A stretch of DNA of 64,000 nucleotides from Humibacillus sp. DSM 29435 (GCF_001758225.1 NZ_MAST01000034.1:124001-188000), one strand, 5' to 3'. Counted from the stretch's first letter, positions 1-9,816 are shown. Notes: generated from the letters alone by a model not told the origin. Program-made: numbers and translations.

Positions 1-840
1 CCCACTCGGGGTGCCGGGGGCGATCTTGACCTTGACCGAGGACCCGTCGAGGGTGGGGACCGCGACGGTGGCACCGAGGGCAGCCTCGGCGAAGGTCACC
101 GGCAGGTCGACGGTGAGGTTGTCACGATCGCGGCCGAAGACCGGGTGCTTGTCGACCGACACCGTGAGGATGAGGTCGCCCGGCTTGCTGCCCGGGTCGC
201 CCTGCCGACCCTTGCCGCGCAGTCGGATCTTCTGACCGTCCTTGACCCCAGCGGGGATTCGCGCCGTGATCCGCCCGAGGTCGGGTGAGCTCAGGGTGAC
301 GGTCGAGCCCTCGACCGCGTCACGGAACGGGATGCTGGTGCTCGCCGACACGTCGGCGCCGGCGCGGGGCCCGGCCGTGGAGCCGAAACCACCGAAGCCA
401 CCGCCGCCCCTGCCGCCGTAGCCCTGGGCGCCGCCGCCGAACATCTGGCTGAGCAGGTCGTCGATGTCGGGCTGGCCACCGCCGCCGCCTGCGCCGAACG
501 GTGCGTGTTGGCCGCCCGCGCCACTCTGCCCGAAGGCGGAGAAGATGTCTTCGAAGCCGGCACCGCCACCACCGGGGCCGCCTGCGGTGAACCGGGCGCC
601 GCCGCCGGACATGGCGCGGATGGCGTCGTACTCCTTGCGCTGCTCGGGGTCAGAGAGCACGGCATACGCCTCGCCGACCTCCTTGAAACGCTCCTCGGCC
701 TTGGCGTCACCGACGTTGTGGTCAGGGTGCATCGTGCGGGCGCGCTTGCGGTAGGTCTTCTTGATGGTCGCGGCGTCGGCGTCGTGCGCGACACCGAGAA
801 TCGCGTAGAAGTCCTTCTCGAACCAGTCCTGGCTAGCCAA
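1..840 (-). CDS. dnaJ: DnaJ-family co-chaperone, zinc-finger-less (type II), 3' end outside window
   Basis: Cytoplasmic J-domain co-chaperone that stimulates DnaK ATPase and delivers substrates. The 280 visible codons show a J domain (residues 1-75, with the HPD motif in MHPDHN), a long Gly/Phe-rich linker (about 76-150), then directly the beta-sandwich substrate domain. No CxxCxGxG zinc-finger repeats lie between them, so this is the CbpA-like class rather than canonical DnaJ. The start is TTG at 838-840, because an in-frame stop lies just upstream, no other start codon follows it, and AGGAGG sits 9 nt before it. It is third in dnaK-grpE-dnaJ; hspR often follows but would lie beyond the window. 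The C-terminus is missing. Confidence 0.93.
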   Translation of the reverse strand, partial: MASQDWFEKDFYAILGVAHDADAATIKKTYRKRARTMHPDHNVGDAKAEERFKEVGEAYAVLSDPEQRKEYDAIRAMSGGGARFTAGGPGGGGAGFEDIFSAFGQSGAGGQHAPFGAGGGGGQPDIDDLLSQMFGGGAQGYGGRGGGGFGGFGSTAGPRAGADVSASTSIPFRDAVEGSTVTLSSPDLGRITARIPAGVKDGQKIRLRGKGRQGDPGSKPGDLILTVSVDKHPVFGRDRDNLTVDLPVTFAEAALGATVAVPTLDGSSVKVKIAPGTPSG

Positions 841-892
841 CTCGTCGCACCTCCTGGGCCGTCATCGTGTGGTCGGTCTCATCATGCTGGAT

Positions 893-922
893 GCCGCCGG
901 GCTGCGTGTGCAGCCCGGCGGC
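893..922 (-). promoter_or_regulatory. Intercistronic hairpin between grpE and dnaJ
   Basis: A perfect 13-bp stem (GCCGCCGGGCTGC and its complement) closes a 4-nt loop in the 89-nt gap between the grpE stop and the dnaJ start. It has no T-run. Likely roles are partial termination, RNase processing or mRNA stabilisation, giving DnaJ a different level from DnaK and GrpE. Confidence 0.7.
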
Positions 923-929
923 CGGTCGT

Positions 930-1654
930 TCAGCTGGGGTCGGCAACCGATACCCGCGCCGCACGAACGAGGCGTTCGCCGATGCGGTAACCCGGCTGGA
1001 GCACCTGCACGACCGTGGTGCTGGTCGCGCCGTCGGGCAGCTCGGCCTCGATGTGCATGAGGGCCTCGTGCACGTTGGGGTCGAACTCCTGACCTGCCTC
1101 GCCGAGTCGTTCCACGCCGTAACGGCCCAGGATCGACTCGAGCTTGTCGGCGATCGCGGCGAAGGGGCCACTCGCGAGGTCACCGGCCTGACGGGCCATG
1201 TGGATGTCGTCGAGCACCGGCAGCAGCGACTCCACGACACCGCCGACAGCAGTGGCCCGGATGACGTCGCGGTCGCGGTCGACCCGCTTCTTGTAGTTGA
1301 CGTACTCGGCCTGGAGGCGCTGCAGGTCGGCCAGCAGTGAGGCCGCCATCGTGTCCTCCTGGGCGAGGGCGTCAGCCTCGGCCGGCTTGCGCGCAGAGTC
1401 GGCCTCGTGGTCGAACTCGTCGCTGCCACCGGGCTCCGCCGAGGCACCGGCGCCACCCTCGTAGTAGCTGTGTCGCCCGGCCTTCTGATCGCTTCCCTGA
1501 CCGGTGGCCCCGGCCGGGGTGCCGGCAGCGTGGCTGCCGGCACCCTCGGTCGGCGATGGTGGCCCACCCGCCTGGTCGGCGCCCACGTCAGGCATCGAGC
1601 CAGTCGTCACGGGAACCTCCCAGGTGGCGTCGTCGTGCGTGCCTTCGGCGGGCG

Positions 1655-1658
<4 letters not shown>
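930..1658 (-). CDS. grpE: GrpE nucleotide exchange factor
   Basis: Cytoplasmic nucleotide exchange factor that releases ADP from DnaK. The protein has 242 residues, of which about the first 95 are low-complexity and Gly/Glu/Ala-rich, as in many actinobacterial GrpEs. A coiled coil follows (about 110-150, containing [18 protein letters not shown]), then the compact beta domain ending near [20 protein letters not shown]. The GTG start overlaps the dnaK stop by four bases (GTGA), indicating translational coupling. An alternative ATG lies 21 codons downstream. The family identity is secure; only the exact N-terminus is uncertain. Confidence 0.95.
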
Positions 1659-3571
<1,913 letters not shown>

Positions 3572-3680
3572 GGGTGACTCCTTGTGATTGATGGTGGCCG
3601 GATGCCGCTGGGCCGCCTCCGTGGAGGCCGCCCGGTGGGTTGCCGACCGGGTTCTCTGGTGAAGATCTGGTTTCCCGCTC

Positions 3681-3709
3681 AATCTGCCTCGTGGCTTCAC
3701 ACTTGTCAA
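3681..3709 (-). promoter_or_regulatory. dnaK promoter (-35/-10)
   Basis: On the minus strand TTGACA (3704-3709) is followed 17 bp later by CAGATT (3681-3686). This is a good housekeeping-type -35 with a weaker -10, and places the transcript start roughly 100 nt before the dnaK ATG. Confidence 0.6.
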
Positions 3710-3725
3710 AGCCACGCTCCCAAAT

Positions 3726-3746
3726 CTTGCGTTCACTAGGCTCAAC
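3726..3746 (-). promoter_or_regulatory. HAIR-like HspR operator upstream of dnaK
   Basis: CTTGCGT, 7 bp, then GCTCAAC matches the HspR-associated inverted repeat CTTGAGT-N7-ACTCAAG in 11 of 14 arm positions. It lies just upstream of the -35 box of dnaK. HspR repression of the dnaK operon through HAIR is known in Streptomyces and Mycobacterium; its use here is inferred. Confidence 0.6.
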
Positions 3747-3885
3747 TCTGGGTCGGTGTGGGTTTGTTCCCACCTTCCAGGACCTTCCGAGAAACAGCGT
3801 CGTTGTGGGTTCTCGTGCAAGTTGTCATTGTCTCGCTTTATCTAGAGCCATTGCCGTGGTGTCTGTGATGTAGGGGACGTACGGG

Positions 3886-4355
3886 GTGGAGCCGGACCTG
3901 CTCCGGTCGACGGAGCTGCGGTACTGCAGGGCTGAAGACGACGAGGTAGTGCCCCCGTCGCCGAGGCCGACACTGCCTTGGCCCAGAGGTGGCCGGTGCG
4001 GGAGTTTGCTTGGCATCCTCATCAGGGCAACTACCCGGGCTGGTTGTGGACGGCGACGACGGGCTCCTTCGTGGGGTACGAGAGCCTGCTGGAGCGTGAC
4101 AGGGTTCTGCTGGCGGACTTCGACCCGGCGGTGGTCGGGATCGTGAGCCAACCGTTTTGGATCAGCGGCCGGGACGAGGCGTGCGGTGAGGTGCGGCGCC
4201 GCCACGCGCCGGACTACCTGCTCAGCCTGCGCGACGGGTGCCACGTGGTGGTCGGCGTGAAGCCGGCCGCGGACGACGAAGCAAGGCCTCCGTTCATTCC
4301 CGCTCGACGGCAAGACAGCGCGGATCGCGGCAGATCCGTAAACGCTTCGCGCTGA
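3886..4355 (+). pseudogene. TnsA-like transposase endonuclease remnant (frameshifted, truncated)
   Basis: From TTG 3978 the frame reads REFAWHPHQGNYPGWLWTA, then TGSFVGYESLLERDRVLLAD, FDPAVVGIVSQPFW and HAPDYLLSLRDGCHVVVGVK. This is the pattern of actinobacterial TnsA-like heteromeric transposase endonuclease subunits, including the conserved E, D and V-x-V-x-K segments of the restriction-like fold. A likely N-terminus starting at GTG 3886 (LLRSTELRYCRAEDDEVV) lies in another frame, so a frameshift falls around 3940-3978. After GVKPAA the similarity ends and the frame closes at 4355, well short of the roughly 220 residues expected. No TnsB, TnsC or TniQ partner is visible. It is probably a dead relic of a Tn7-like or related element. 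Confidence 0.6.
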
Positions 4356-4642
4356 TGATCGGGCGTCCGCCTTCAAGGCGGTTGATAGCCGGACGTTGTG
4401 GCGAGGTCATTGGGTGCTCTGCACGGTCGCTTCGCCGCCGCAGGAGGGCGATATGTCGAGCAGCCGACGGCCTGGCATCGCCGCCGCGGCCCCATCATCC
4501 GCAGCAAGGTCCCCGGTCGTCATGGTCATCCTGGTCAACCAATCCCGTCCGTGCGGGAGGAAAGAACTACATCATCGCTGTCTCATCCGATCGTGGCGCA
4601 CAGCGCCGTGCCGAGCACCTGCCAGATCGGCCATCATGAGTC
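4356..4642. other. Non-coding or decayed stretch after the TnsA remnant
   Basis: Short open frames exist on the plus strand, but none resembles a known protein and their codon use is unlike that of neighbouring genes. It is best read as degraded accessory DNA continuous with the TnsA-like relic. I see no terminal inverted repeats or target-site duplication. Confidence 0.4.
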
Positions 4643-4852
4643 ATGACGTCTGGCTCTAGGGATCGCTGGATTGGAGCGATCCCTTACTTCCCGAGTAACT
4701 CGCGCCTGTGGATCCGCGGACCTGCGGGAGCGTTAAAGCCTAATGCTGCCCGACCGCTCGGCGTCGTGCTGTGGGTCGCCATCGGCCTGCTGATCGGCGC
4801 GCTATTGACGCTCACCTGCTGGTCCATCCTCCGGTTGGCTGGGGTCGTGTGA
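4643..4852 (+). CDS. Possible small single-TM membrane protein
   Basis: A 69-codon frame ending in one strongly hydrophobic helix (GVVLWVAIGLLIGALLTLTC), which would make a tiny inner-membrane peptide. The first half overlaps a perfect hairpin at 4658-4684 and does not look coding, so the real start may be a later codon such as GTG 4769. The C-terminal half has host-like codon use. It lies between the TnsA relic and the convergent ECF operon. I do not recognise a family, and it could be the tail of a lost membrane gene. Confidence 0.3.
   Translation: MTSGSRDRWIGAIPYFPSNSRLWIRGPAGALKPNAARPLGVVLWVAIGLLIGALLTLTCWSILRLAGVV
4658..4684. terminator. Perfect 10-bp hairpin
   Basis: AGGGATCGCT, a 7-nt loop, then AGCGATCCCT. 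The stem is perfect and followed by a pyrimidine-rich TTACTTCCC rather than a true T-run. It may terminate transcription out of the decayed TnsA region. Confidence 0.4.
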
Positions 4853-4966
4853 CGGATGAATCACGCGCGGATCGCGGCATGATCGGTAGACGTCTCACTC
4901 TTGTGAGCGCTGTGTCGCCTGACCCCCCGGCACGCCGGGCTCCAGAGGAGGCCGGCGAGAGCGGTG

Positions 4967-6100
4967 TCACGGAGAGGCGTTGCCTGGGGCTCGAACGATG
5001 GTCTGGGTTCCGCCGCTGCCGTTCACCTTCACGGGGCCGGTGAACCGGCCCGCTTTCGAGGTGATCAGGAACGGACGCCGCCCCGCTTGTGCGGGTCCGT
5101 AGGTGGTCACGGCCGCGTCGGGTGGCGTGGTGATCGCGGTGACGGTGGTCGTGTCGTCGCCGGTCACCCATCCGAAGATCTTGTCGTGCTGAGCCAGCTC
5201 TGGGTCGTACACCGCGGGTCGGCCCAGCAGCCGCACCACGCCAGTGACGTCGGTTGGTCGGCCTTCACCGTTCGTGACGGCCAGGCCGATCTGGGTGTCG
5301 CTGGACCAGCTGATCCACTGGTCTCCGCCGGGTTCGGTCAAAACGACGGTCACCAGATCGGTGCGCGTGGTGTTGAGCAGGATGGCCCGTATCCCCTCCT
5401 TCTGAGGGGGCGCGCCCTCGAGCCACGTGAGTCCGACGATCTGCGAGGGGTCGAACGCGTCGATGGTCTGGACGAAGACGTAGTCCTGTCGCTGAGGCCC
5501 GTAGACAAGGGTCTTCAGCGACTCGCTGCTCGCAGCGCCGCGCACCAGATCTGGAGCCGTGGCGACCCCAGTGATGGAGGAGTGGTCACTGCCGGTGTTG
5601 ACGTAGCCGAGCACGAGTCCCGGGATGCCGCTCTCGGCAGGGAACAGAAGGCTGGCCTGGCCGACTCCGAGCCGGTCGGACTCTCGGGTCAGGGTCTTCA
5701 CGGTCTTGCCGGCCTTCTTCACCGTCCAGGTCTCGACCACCCTGCTGCTGCCCGCGCCACCCTTGACCAGCAACCGGGTGCCGTACCCCGATGCTGTGCC
5801 GTCCCCCGTTTCTTGCGTCACCTCGGCGGCCTCGTCGATCGGCCCGGCCAGACTGATCACCGTCGAGGTGGGGTTGGGGGACGCGGGCAGGGCGCGGTTG
5901 AAGCCCTGGCCGCTGACCTGTACCGCCACGACGGCGGCGAGGGCGAGCGCGACGACTCCGGCGCCGGCAGTGGCCACGCGGCGGCGGCGCACCAGGCGAT
6001 GCCCCTGGGAGAGCACGGCGGCCTCGTCGAAGCCCAGGCCACTCATGGTCGCCGCCTCGGTCAAAGCGGCGCGAACGTCGGTTTCGGCTGTGTTGGTCAT
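4967..6100 (-). CDS. Membrane-anchored protein coupled to ECF sigma factor
   Basis: A 377-residue protein with a cytoplasmic N-terminus of about 42 residues (TDVRAALTEAATMSGLGFDE), one TM helix at about 44-64 and a long extracytoplasmic part with no recognised domain. Its ATG overlaps the stop of the upstream sigma gene (ATGA, 6097-6100). In actinobacterial SigE-family pairs the second gene is usually a membrane protein of this shape, which suggests a sensor or anti-sigma role. I see no zinc-binding HxxxCxxC motif, so it is not a classical ZAS anti-sigma factor. The function is inferred from context only. Confidence 0.75.
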   Translation of the reverse strand: MTNTAETDVRAALTEAATMSGLGFDEAAVLSQGHRLVRRRRVATAGAGVVALALAAVVAVQVSGQGFNRALPASPNPTSTVISLAGPIDEAAEVTQETGDGTASGYGTRLLVKGGAGSSRVVETWTVKKAGKTVKTLTRESDRLGVGQASLLFPAESGIPGLVLGYVNTGSDHSSITGVATAPDLVRGAASSESLKTLVYGPQRQDYVFVQTIDAFDPSQIVGLTWLEGAPPQKEGIRAILLNTTRTDLVTVVLTEPGGDQWISWSSDTQIGLAVTNGEGRPTDVTGVVRLLGRPAVYDPELAQHDKIFGWVTGDDTTTVTAITTPPDAAVTTYGPAQAGRRPFLITSKAGRFTGPVKVNGSGGTQTIVRAPGNASP

Positions 6101-6672
6101 CGGTGGCTCCCTTCTCGTGGTTCGGTCTTCTCGGCGGCGCCATCTCGGCTAACGGTCGGTAGGTCATCATCTGGCGGGGTGGGCAGAGCCCGTCGTACGG
6201 CGGCGAGCCCTCTCGAGGCGGCGCTCTTGACGGCGCCGACCGAGATACCGAGGGCGTCGGCGGTCGCCTGTTCCGTCAGGTCGGTGTAGTAGCGCAGCAC
6301 GACGATCTTGCGTTGCTGCTCGGGCAGGTCCTTCAACAGGCGAACGACGAGGTCGCGGTTGTCGACCGTGACCGTGGCGTCGCGGGCCACACCCGGCCCG
6401 GCTTCGGGCAGGTTGTCGGTCGTGACTTCCTTGCGGGTCGAGCGCCAGGTGTCGGTGCGCTGGTTGACCAGCACCTTCCGGGCGTAGGCCAGGGCCTCGC
6501 CGGGATGGACCCTCGGCCAGGCCACGTAGGTCTTGACCAGGGCGGCCTGGGTCAGCTCCTGCGCCCGGTTGTGGTCACCGGTCAGCAGCCACGCCGTGCG
6601 CAAGAGCGCCGGCCCGGCTTCATTCATGAAGGTGGCGAACTGGGCATCGCGCTGCTTCGTGCGGCTGCTCAC
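6097..6672 (-). CDS. ECF RNA polymerase sigma factor, SigE family
   Basis: A 191-residue alternative sigma factor with only regions 2 and 4. Region 2 (about 10-75) contains LLRTAWLLTGDHNRAQELTQ and promoter-melting residues around TYVAWPRV. Region 4 (about 115-165) contains LPEQQRKIVVLRYYTDLTEQ followed by a helix-turn-helix in ADALGISVGAVKSAASRGLA. The GTG start is preceded by an AGGGGG-type ribosome site. It is translationally coupled to the membrane protein downstream. The inducing signal and regulon are not evident from the sequence. Confidence 0.9.
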   Translation of the reverse strand: MSSRTKQRDAQFATFMNEAGPALLRTAWLLTGDHNRAQELTQAALVKTYVAWPRVHPGEALAYARKVLVNQRTDTWRSTRKEVTTDNLPEAGPGVARDATVTVDNRDLVVRLLKDLPEQQRKIVVLRYYTDLTEQATADALGISVGAVKSAASRGLAAVRRALPTPPDDDLPTVSRDGAAEKTEPREGSHR

Positions 6673-7265
6673 CGTGGCCCCCTGGTGGATGCGGTCATAC
6701 TTGGTCTACGGAGCAGGTTGCCGAAAGGTTGCCTCGGCCACCGGCACGCTGCGCAACACGCCCAAAGAGCCAACCACTGGGCAACCACACTGTGGCGTCA
6801 GCGCGAGTTCATGGACGGCCTGCGCGAACCTGTGTTGGTGAACGGTCCAAACGAGGCTCATGACAAACTGCCGCCTGCCGCCGACGATGTCTAGTCAACG
6901 TAACAGTTGAAAACCACGTGCCCACGGCGCAGCATCCTCCGGCTCGTTGGCTGCACGCGGGCCGTGGACATCGAAAGCCCAGCTCTCCCCTCGCCGGGGC
7001 CACAGACTCAGGGTCATCCTTCTACTCGATACGTATCGAGAGCACTCCGGCTCGGTGGCCTCCGAGCGAGACGACAAGACGCACCCCACCAGCAAGAGCA
7101 CGACGGGTTCAGTCGCACGGACGTCCGCTCATCAAGCATGTCCGGAAACACGTGCCTGCTGAGGATCCGGACAAGTTAGTGGGACGACAGCCGTCCCGGC
7201 ATCTTGTCGCGTTGCAGGTCAGGGGCTCGCTCCTGTGACAGGTCGGGCGGGAACCTACAGTCGTG
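6673..7265. other. Long stretch with no convincing gene; holds a 16-bp palindrome
   Basis: About 590 bp between the sigma operon and the reductase region. One plus-strand frame ending at 6894 (REFMDGLREPVLVNGPNEAH near its end) looks protein-like and may be the tail of a lost gene. A perfect 16-bp palindrome CTCGATACGTATCGAG lies at 7025-7040, symmetrical like a repressor operator, but no promoter could be tied to it. No RNA gene was recognised. Confidence 0.4.
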
Positions 7266-7436
7266 ATGGCGACCCCCGGGTCGGGCCGGAGCGATCTCGG
7301 TGACCCTTCGGGCCAGATCGAGGTCCTGCTGGGTCACCCATTCGACGACGTGTTCGGTACCACTGGTTTGGTGAAGAGTCCGCCGGCCGGCCGTCACGTC
7401 ATCCACCTGACCCGTACGACCCAGAAGGAAACCTGA
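7266..7436 (+). CDS. Possible 56-residue ORF upstream of the RibD-like reductase
   Basis: A frame from ATG 7266 to TGA 7434-7436, ending one base before the ATG of the reductase (TGAcATG), which would suit translational coupling. Third-position GC is high. TACAGT at 7256-7261 could be a -10 box. The sequence (GQIEVLLGHPFDDVFGTTGL) matches no family I know. The opposite strand carries an equally plausible frame (HVVEWVTQQDLDLARRVTEI), so coding on either strand is uncertain. Confidence 0.3.
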   Translation: MATPGSGRSDLGDPSGQIEVLLGHPFDDVFGTTGLVKSPPAGRHVIHLTRTTQKET

Positions 7437-7437
7437 C

Positions 7438-8220
7438 ATGCCCCGTGTTCGCATCGACCTGTTCTGCTCGCTCGACGGCTACACCTCGACCGGCCAGACC
7501 CCGGAGAGCCCGATGGGCGCGGACTGGGGGCGTCTGACCTCGGCCTACGCCGCGACCCGCACGTTTCACCAGCGCGTCTTCGGCGACACCAGCGGCGCCG
7601 GTACGACCGGCATCGACGACTCCTACGCCGCCGCGCACTTCGAAGGCATCGGCGCCGAGATCATGGGCGCGGCCATGTTCGGCCTGCACACGTTTCCTGA
7701 TGATCCGCAGTGGAAGGGCTGGTGGGGTGACCAGCCGCCGTATGGCACCCCGGTGTACGTCCTGACCCACACCGCCCCGCGTCCGTCGATCCCGATGCAG
7801 GGCGGAACGACGTTCCACTTCCGCAGCGCCGCGATCAAGGACGTGCTCGCCGAGGCGACCGAGGCTGCCGGCGGCCTGGACGTGCGCGTCGGCGGTGGGG
7901 TCAGCACCGCGCGTGACTTCTTGCGCGCCGGCCTGGTCGACCACCTGCACGTCATGATCGCGCCGATCCTGCTCGGCCGGGGCAACCGGCTGTGGGACGA
8001 CCTGCGCGGACTCGAGCTCACCCATCGGGTAACGACGGAAGTGGGCGAGAGCGGCACGACCCACGTCGCCTTCACGCGCCAGGGCCTACCACGCTGTGCG
8101 TGTGGCACCTCTCAACGTCTGAAGGTGCCAACCGCACAACCCGCTGTGCGGTCGACACCTGTGGCGGTCAGCAGGTGTCAGACGCACCAGGACGTCGGGC
8201 TACCATCCGCGGGTGAGTGA
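7438..8220 (+). CDS. Dihydrofolate reductase / RibD C-terminal family protein
   Basis: A 260-residue protein of the RibD_C/DHFR-like family (NADPH-dependent reductases). It begins RVRIDLFCSLDGYTSTG, has a central AAMFGLHTF, and carries the cofactor-loop signature GGLDVRVGGGVSTARDFLRA and LVDHLHVMIAPILLGRGNRLW. Family members normally end soon after the final strand (THVAFTR), reached near residue 215. The remaining 45 or so residues are encoded by the paired hairpin repeat at 8093-8187, so the C-terminus appears extended by repeat insertion. AAGGAA lies 7 nt before ATG. The substrate is unknown; neighbours do not indicate riboflavin synthesis. Confidence 0.8.
   Translation: MPRVRIDLFCSLDGYTSTGQTPESPMGADWGRLTSAYAATRTFHQRVFGDTSGAGTTGIDDSYAAAHFEGIGAEIMGAAMFGLHTFPDDPQWKGWWGDQPPYGTPVYVLTHTAPRPSIPMQGGTTFHFRSAAIKDVLAEATEAAGGLDVRVGGGVSTARDFLRAGLVDHLHVMIAPILLGRGNRLWDDLRGLELTHRVTTEVGESGTTHVAFTRQGLPRCACGTSQRLKVPTAQPAVRSTPVAVSRCQTHQDVGLPSAGE
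8093..8187. repeat. Paired hairpin repeat (REP-like), copy A
   Basis: Two tandem imperfect palindromes: GTGCGTGTGGCACCT (8096-8110) with AGGTGCCAACCGCAC (8123-8137), and GTGCGGTCGACACCT (8146-8160) with AGGTGTCAGACGCAC (8173-8187). The 46-bp core 8093-8138 is largely identical to 57165-57210. It sits at the 3' end of the reductase gene and supplies its last codons. Confidence 0.75.
8201..8206 (+). promoter_or_regulatory. -10 box TACCAT, leaderless
   Basis: TACCAT lies 6 nt before GTG 8213, the spacing expected for a leaderless transcript. Confidence 0.5.
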
Positions 8221-8341
8221 TCAGCCAGGTGAGACCGAGAAGGGTCCTGGCCAGCGACGCCGTCGTGAGGTGCTTTCCTTGTCCTGGCTGGCCGACGAGG
8301 CCGCCGCTCTCGACGCAGCCCTCAGCGACGCAGCGAAGTGA
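8213..8341 (+). CDS. Small hypothetical protein (42 aa)
   Basis: A frame from GTG 8213 to TGA 8341, with the product VSDQPGETEKGPGQRRRE followed by VLSLSWLADEAAALDAALSD. It has a basic segment and then an amphipathic acidic helix. The evidence for coding is a -10 box TACCAT exactly 6 nt upstream, as in many other genes here, plus host-like codon use. It overlaps the last 8 bases of the extended reductase frame, which fits the view that the true reductase ended earlier. No family was recognised. Confidence 0.45.
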   Translation: MSDQPGETEKGPGQRRRREVLSLSWLADEAAALDAALSDAAK

Positions 8342-8395
8342 TCTCGGCGGCAAGCCGTAACTCGTTGTCGTCAGGAACCGTCGATCGCCTTGCCC

Positions 8396-8433
8396 TTGGC
8401 CGTTGGCCGTTGGCCGTTGGCCGTTGGCCGTTG
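8396..8433. repeat. 7-bp tandem repeat TTGGCCG x5
   Basis: Five direct copies of TTGGCCG plus a partial one, in the gap before the LldD-type gene. A simple-sequence tract likely to vary in copy number. There are no spacers, so it is not CRISPR. Confidence 0.85.
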
Positions 8434-8536
8434 TTGCGCCTTCGCACTACTGTCGAAGAACGGCCAGTGGCAACCCAGCTGCCTGACCCCATGCCCACCC
8501 ATTTCCGGCCCGTCGAGGGGACAGGTGAGATCCCAC

Positions 8537-9799
8537 GTGGTCAGGCGTCAGCTGCCCAAGCCCAACGAGGTCTTCGAGCTCGTGCAGTTCAAGAGACCTG
8601 AGCTCAACCTCAAGAAGCGCCGCCTCGATGCCGCCTTGACGACCTACGACCTGCGCCGGGTGGCGAAGCGTCGCACCCCGCGGGCCGCCTTCGACTACAC
8701 CGACGGTGCCGCCGAGGCCGAGCTGTCGATGCGCCGCTCCCGACAGGCCTTCGAAGACATCGAGTGGCACCCCGACATCCTCACGCCTGCCCCCCACGTC
8801 GACGCCTCCACCACCATCCTCGGCGCCCCCAGCGCCCTGCCCTTCGGCATCGCCCCCACCGGTTTCACCCGCCTGATGCACACCGAGGGCGAGGTCGCCG
8901 GCGCAGGAGCCGCAGGCCGGGCCGGCATCCCCTTCACCTTGTCCACCCTGGGCACGACGTCGATCGAAGACGTCAAAGCCGCCAACCCGCACGGCCGCAA
9001 CTGGTTCCAGCTCTACGTCATGCGCGATCGCCAGATCTCCTACGACCTCGTCAACCGCGCCGCCGCCGCCGGCTTCGACACCCTCATGTTCACCGTCGAC
9101 GCTCCTGTGGCCGGCTACCGCATCCGCGACGTGCGAAACGGTTTCTCCATCCCGCCTTCGCTCACCCTGCGCACCGTCGTAGACGCCCTTCCCCGCCCCT
9201 GGTGGTGGATCGACTTCCTCACCACTCCCAAGCTGGAGTTCGCCTCACTCTCGGCCACCGGCGGCACCGTGGGCGAGCTGCTCAACTCCGCGATGGACCC
9301 CACCATCTCGTACGACGACCTGCGCATCGTGCGGGAGATGTGGCCCGGCAAGATCGTCGTCAAGGGCGTGCAGACCGTCGCGGATGCCGTCAAGCTCATC
9401 GACCAGGGCGTCGACGGCATCGTGCTGTCCAACCACGGCGGACGCCAGCTCGACCGCGCGCCCGTCCCCTTCCAGCTGCTCCCCCAGGTGGTGCGCGAGG
9501 TCGGCCACCACGCCACGGTCATGGTCGACACCGGCATCATGAACGGCGCCGACATCGTCGCCGCCGTCGCCCTGGGGGCCAAGTTCACTCTCGTCGGACG
9601 CGCCTACCTCTACGGCCTCATGGCCGGCGGCCAAGAGGGCGTCGAACGCATGATCGCCATCCTGCGCACCGAGATCCACCGCACCATGGCCCTGCTCGGC
9701 GTCTCCACCCTCGACGAGCTCCAACCCCGCCACGTCACGCAGCTCAGCCGAACCACACCGCTGTCACCCGCCACCGCCATGCACCGCGACAGCAGCTGA
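8537..9799 (+). CDS. lldD: FMN-dependent 2-hydroxyacid (L-lactate) dehydrogenase, LldD type
   Basis: Flavoenzyme oxidising L-lactate or a related 2-hydroxy acid to the 2-keto acid. The 420-residue TIM barrel shows the conserved [21 protein letters not shown]-terminus, FMN contacts in [14 protein letters not shown], the Lys of [10 protein letters not shown] and the catalytic His/Arg motif [24 protein letters not shown] and VGRAYLYG bind the phosphate. GTG 8537 gives the usual start ([12 protein letters not shown]); GTG 8525 is an alternative. Actinobacterial relatives are annotated L-lactate dehydrogenase (cytochrome). It stands alone without an lldEFG or lactate permease partner. A separate NAD-linked lactate dehydrogenase lies at 36.9 kb. 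Substrate choice is inferred. Confidence 0.88.
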   Translation: MVRRQLPKPNEVFELVQFKRPELNLKKRRLDAALTTYDLRRVAKRRTPRAAFDYTDGAAEAELSMRRSRQAFEDIEWHPDILTPAPHVDASTTILGAPSALPFGIAPTGFTRLMHTEGEVAGAGAAGRAGIPFTLSTLGTTSIEDVKAANPHGRNWFQLYVMRDRQISYDLVNRAAAAGFDTLMFTVDAPVAGYRIRDVRNGFSIPPSLTLRTVVDALPRPWWWIDFLTTPKLEFASLSATGGTVGELLNSAMDPTISYDDLRIVREMWPGKIVVKGVQTVADAVKLIDQGVDGIVLSNHGGRQLDRAPVPFQLLPQVVREVGHHATVMVDTGIMNGADIVAAVALGAKFTLVGRAYLYGLMAGGQEGVERMIAILRTEIHRTMALLGVSTLDELQPRHVTQLSRTTPLSPATAMHRDSS

Positions 9800-9816
9800 C
9801 CGGCCGGTTCGCGCCC

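Noticed and set aside
6744-6894. Protein-like plus-strand fragment ending at 6894
   Set aside because: It has no start with ribosome site and no recognised homologue; kept only as a note in the gene-poor stretch.
8396-8433. Short direct repeats resembling a mini CRISPR
   Set aside because: Units are 7 bp and contiguous with no spacers, and there are no cas genes.
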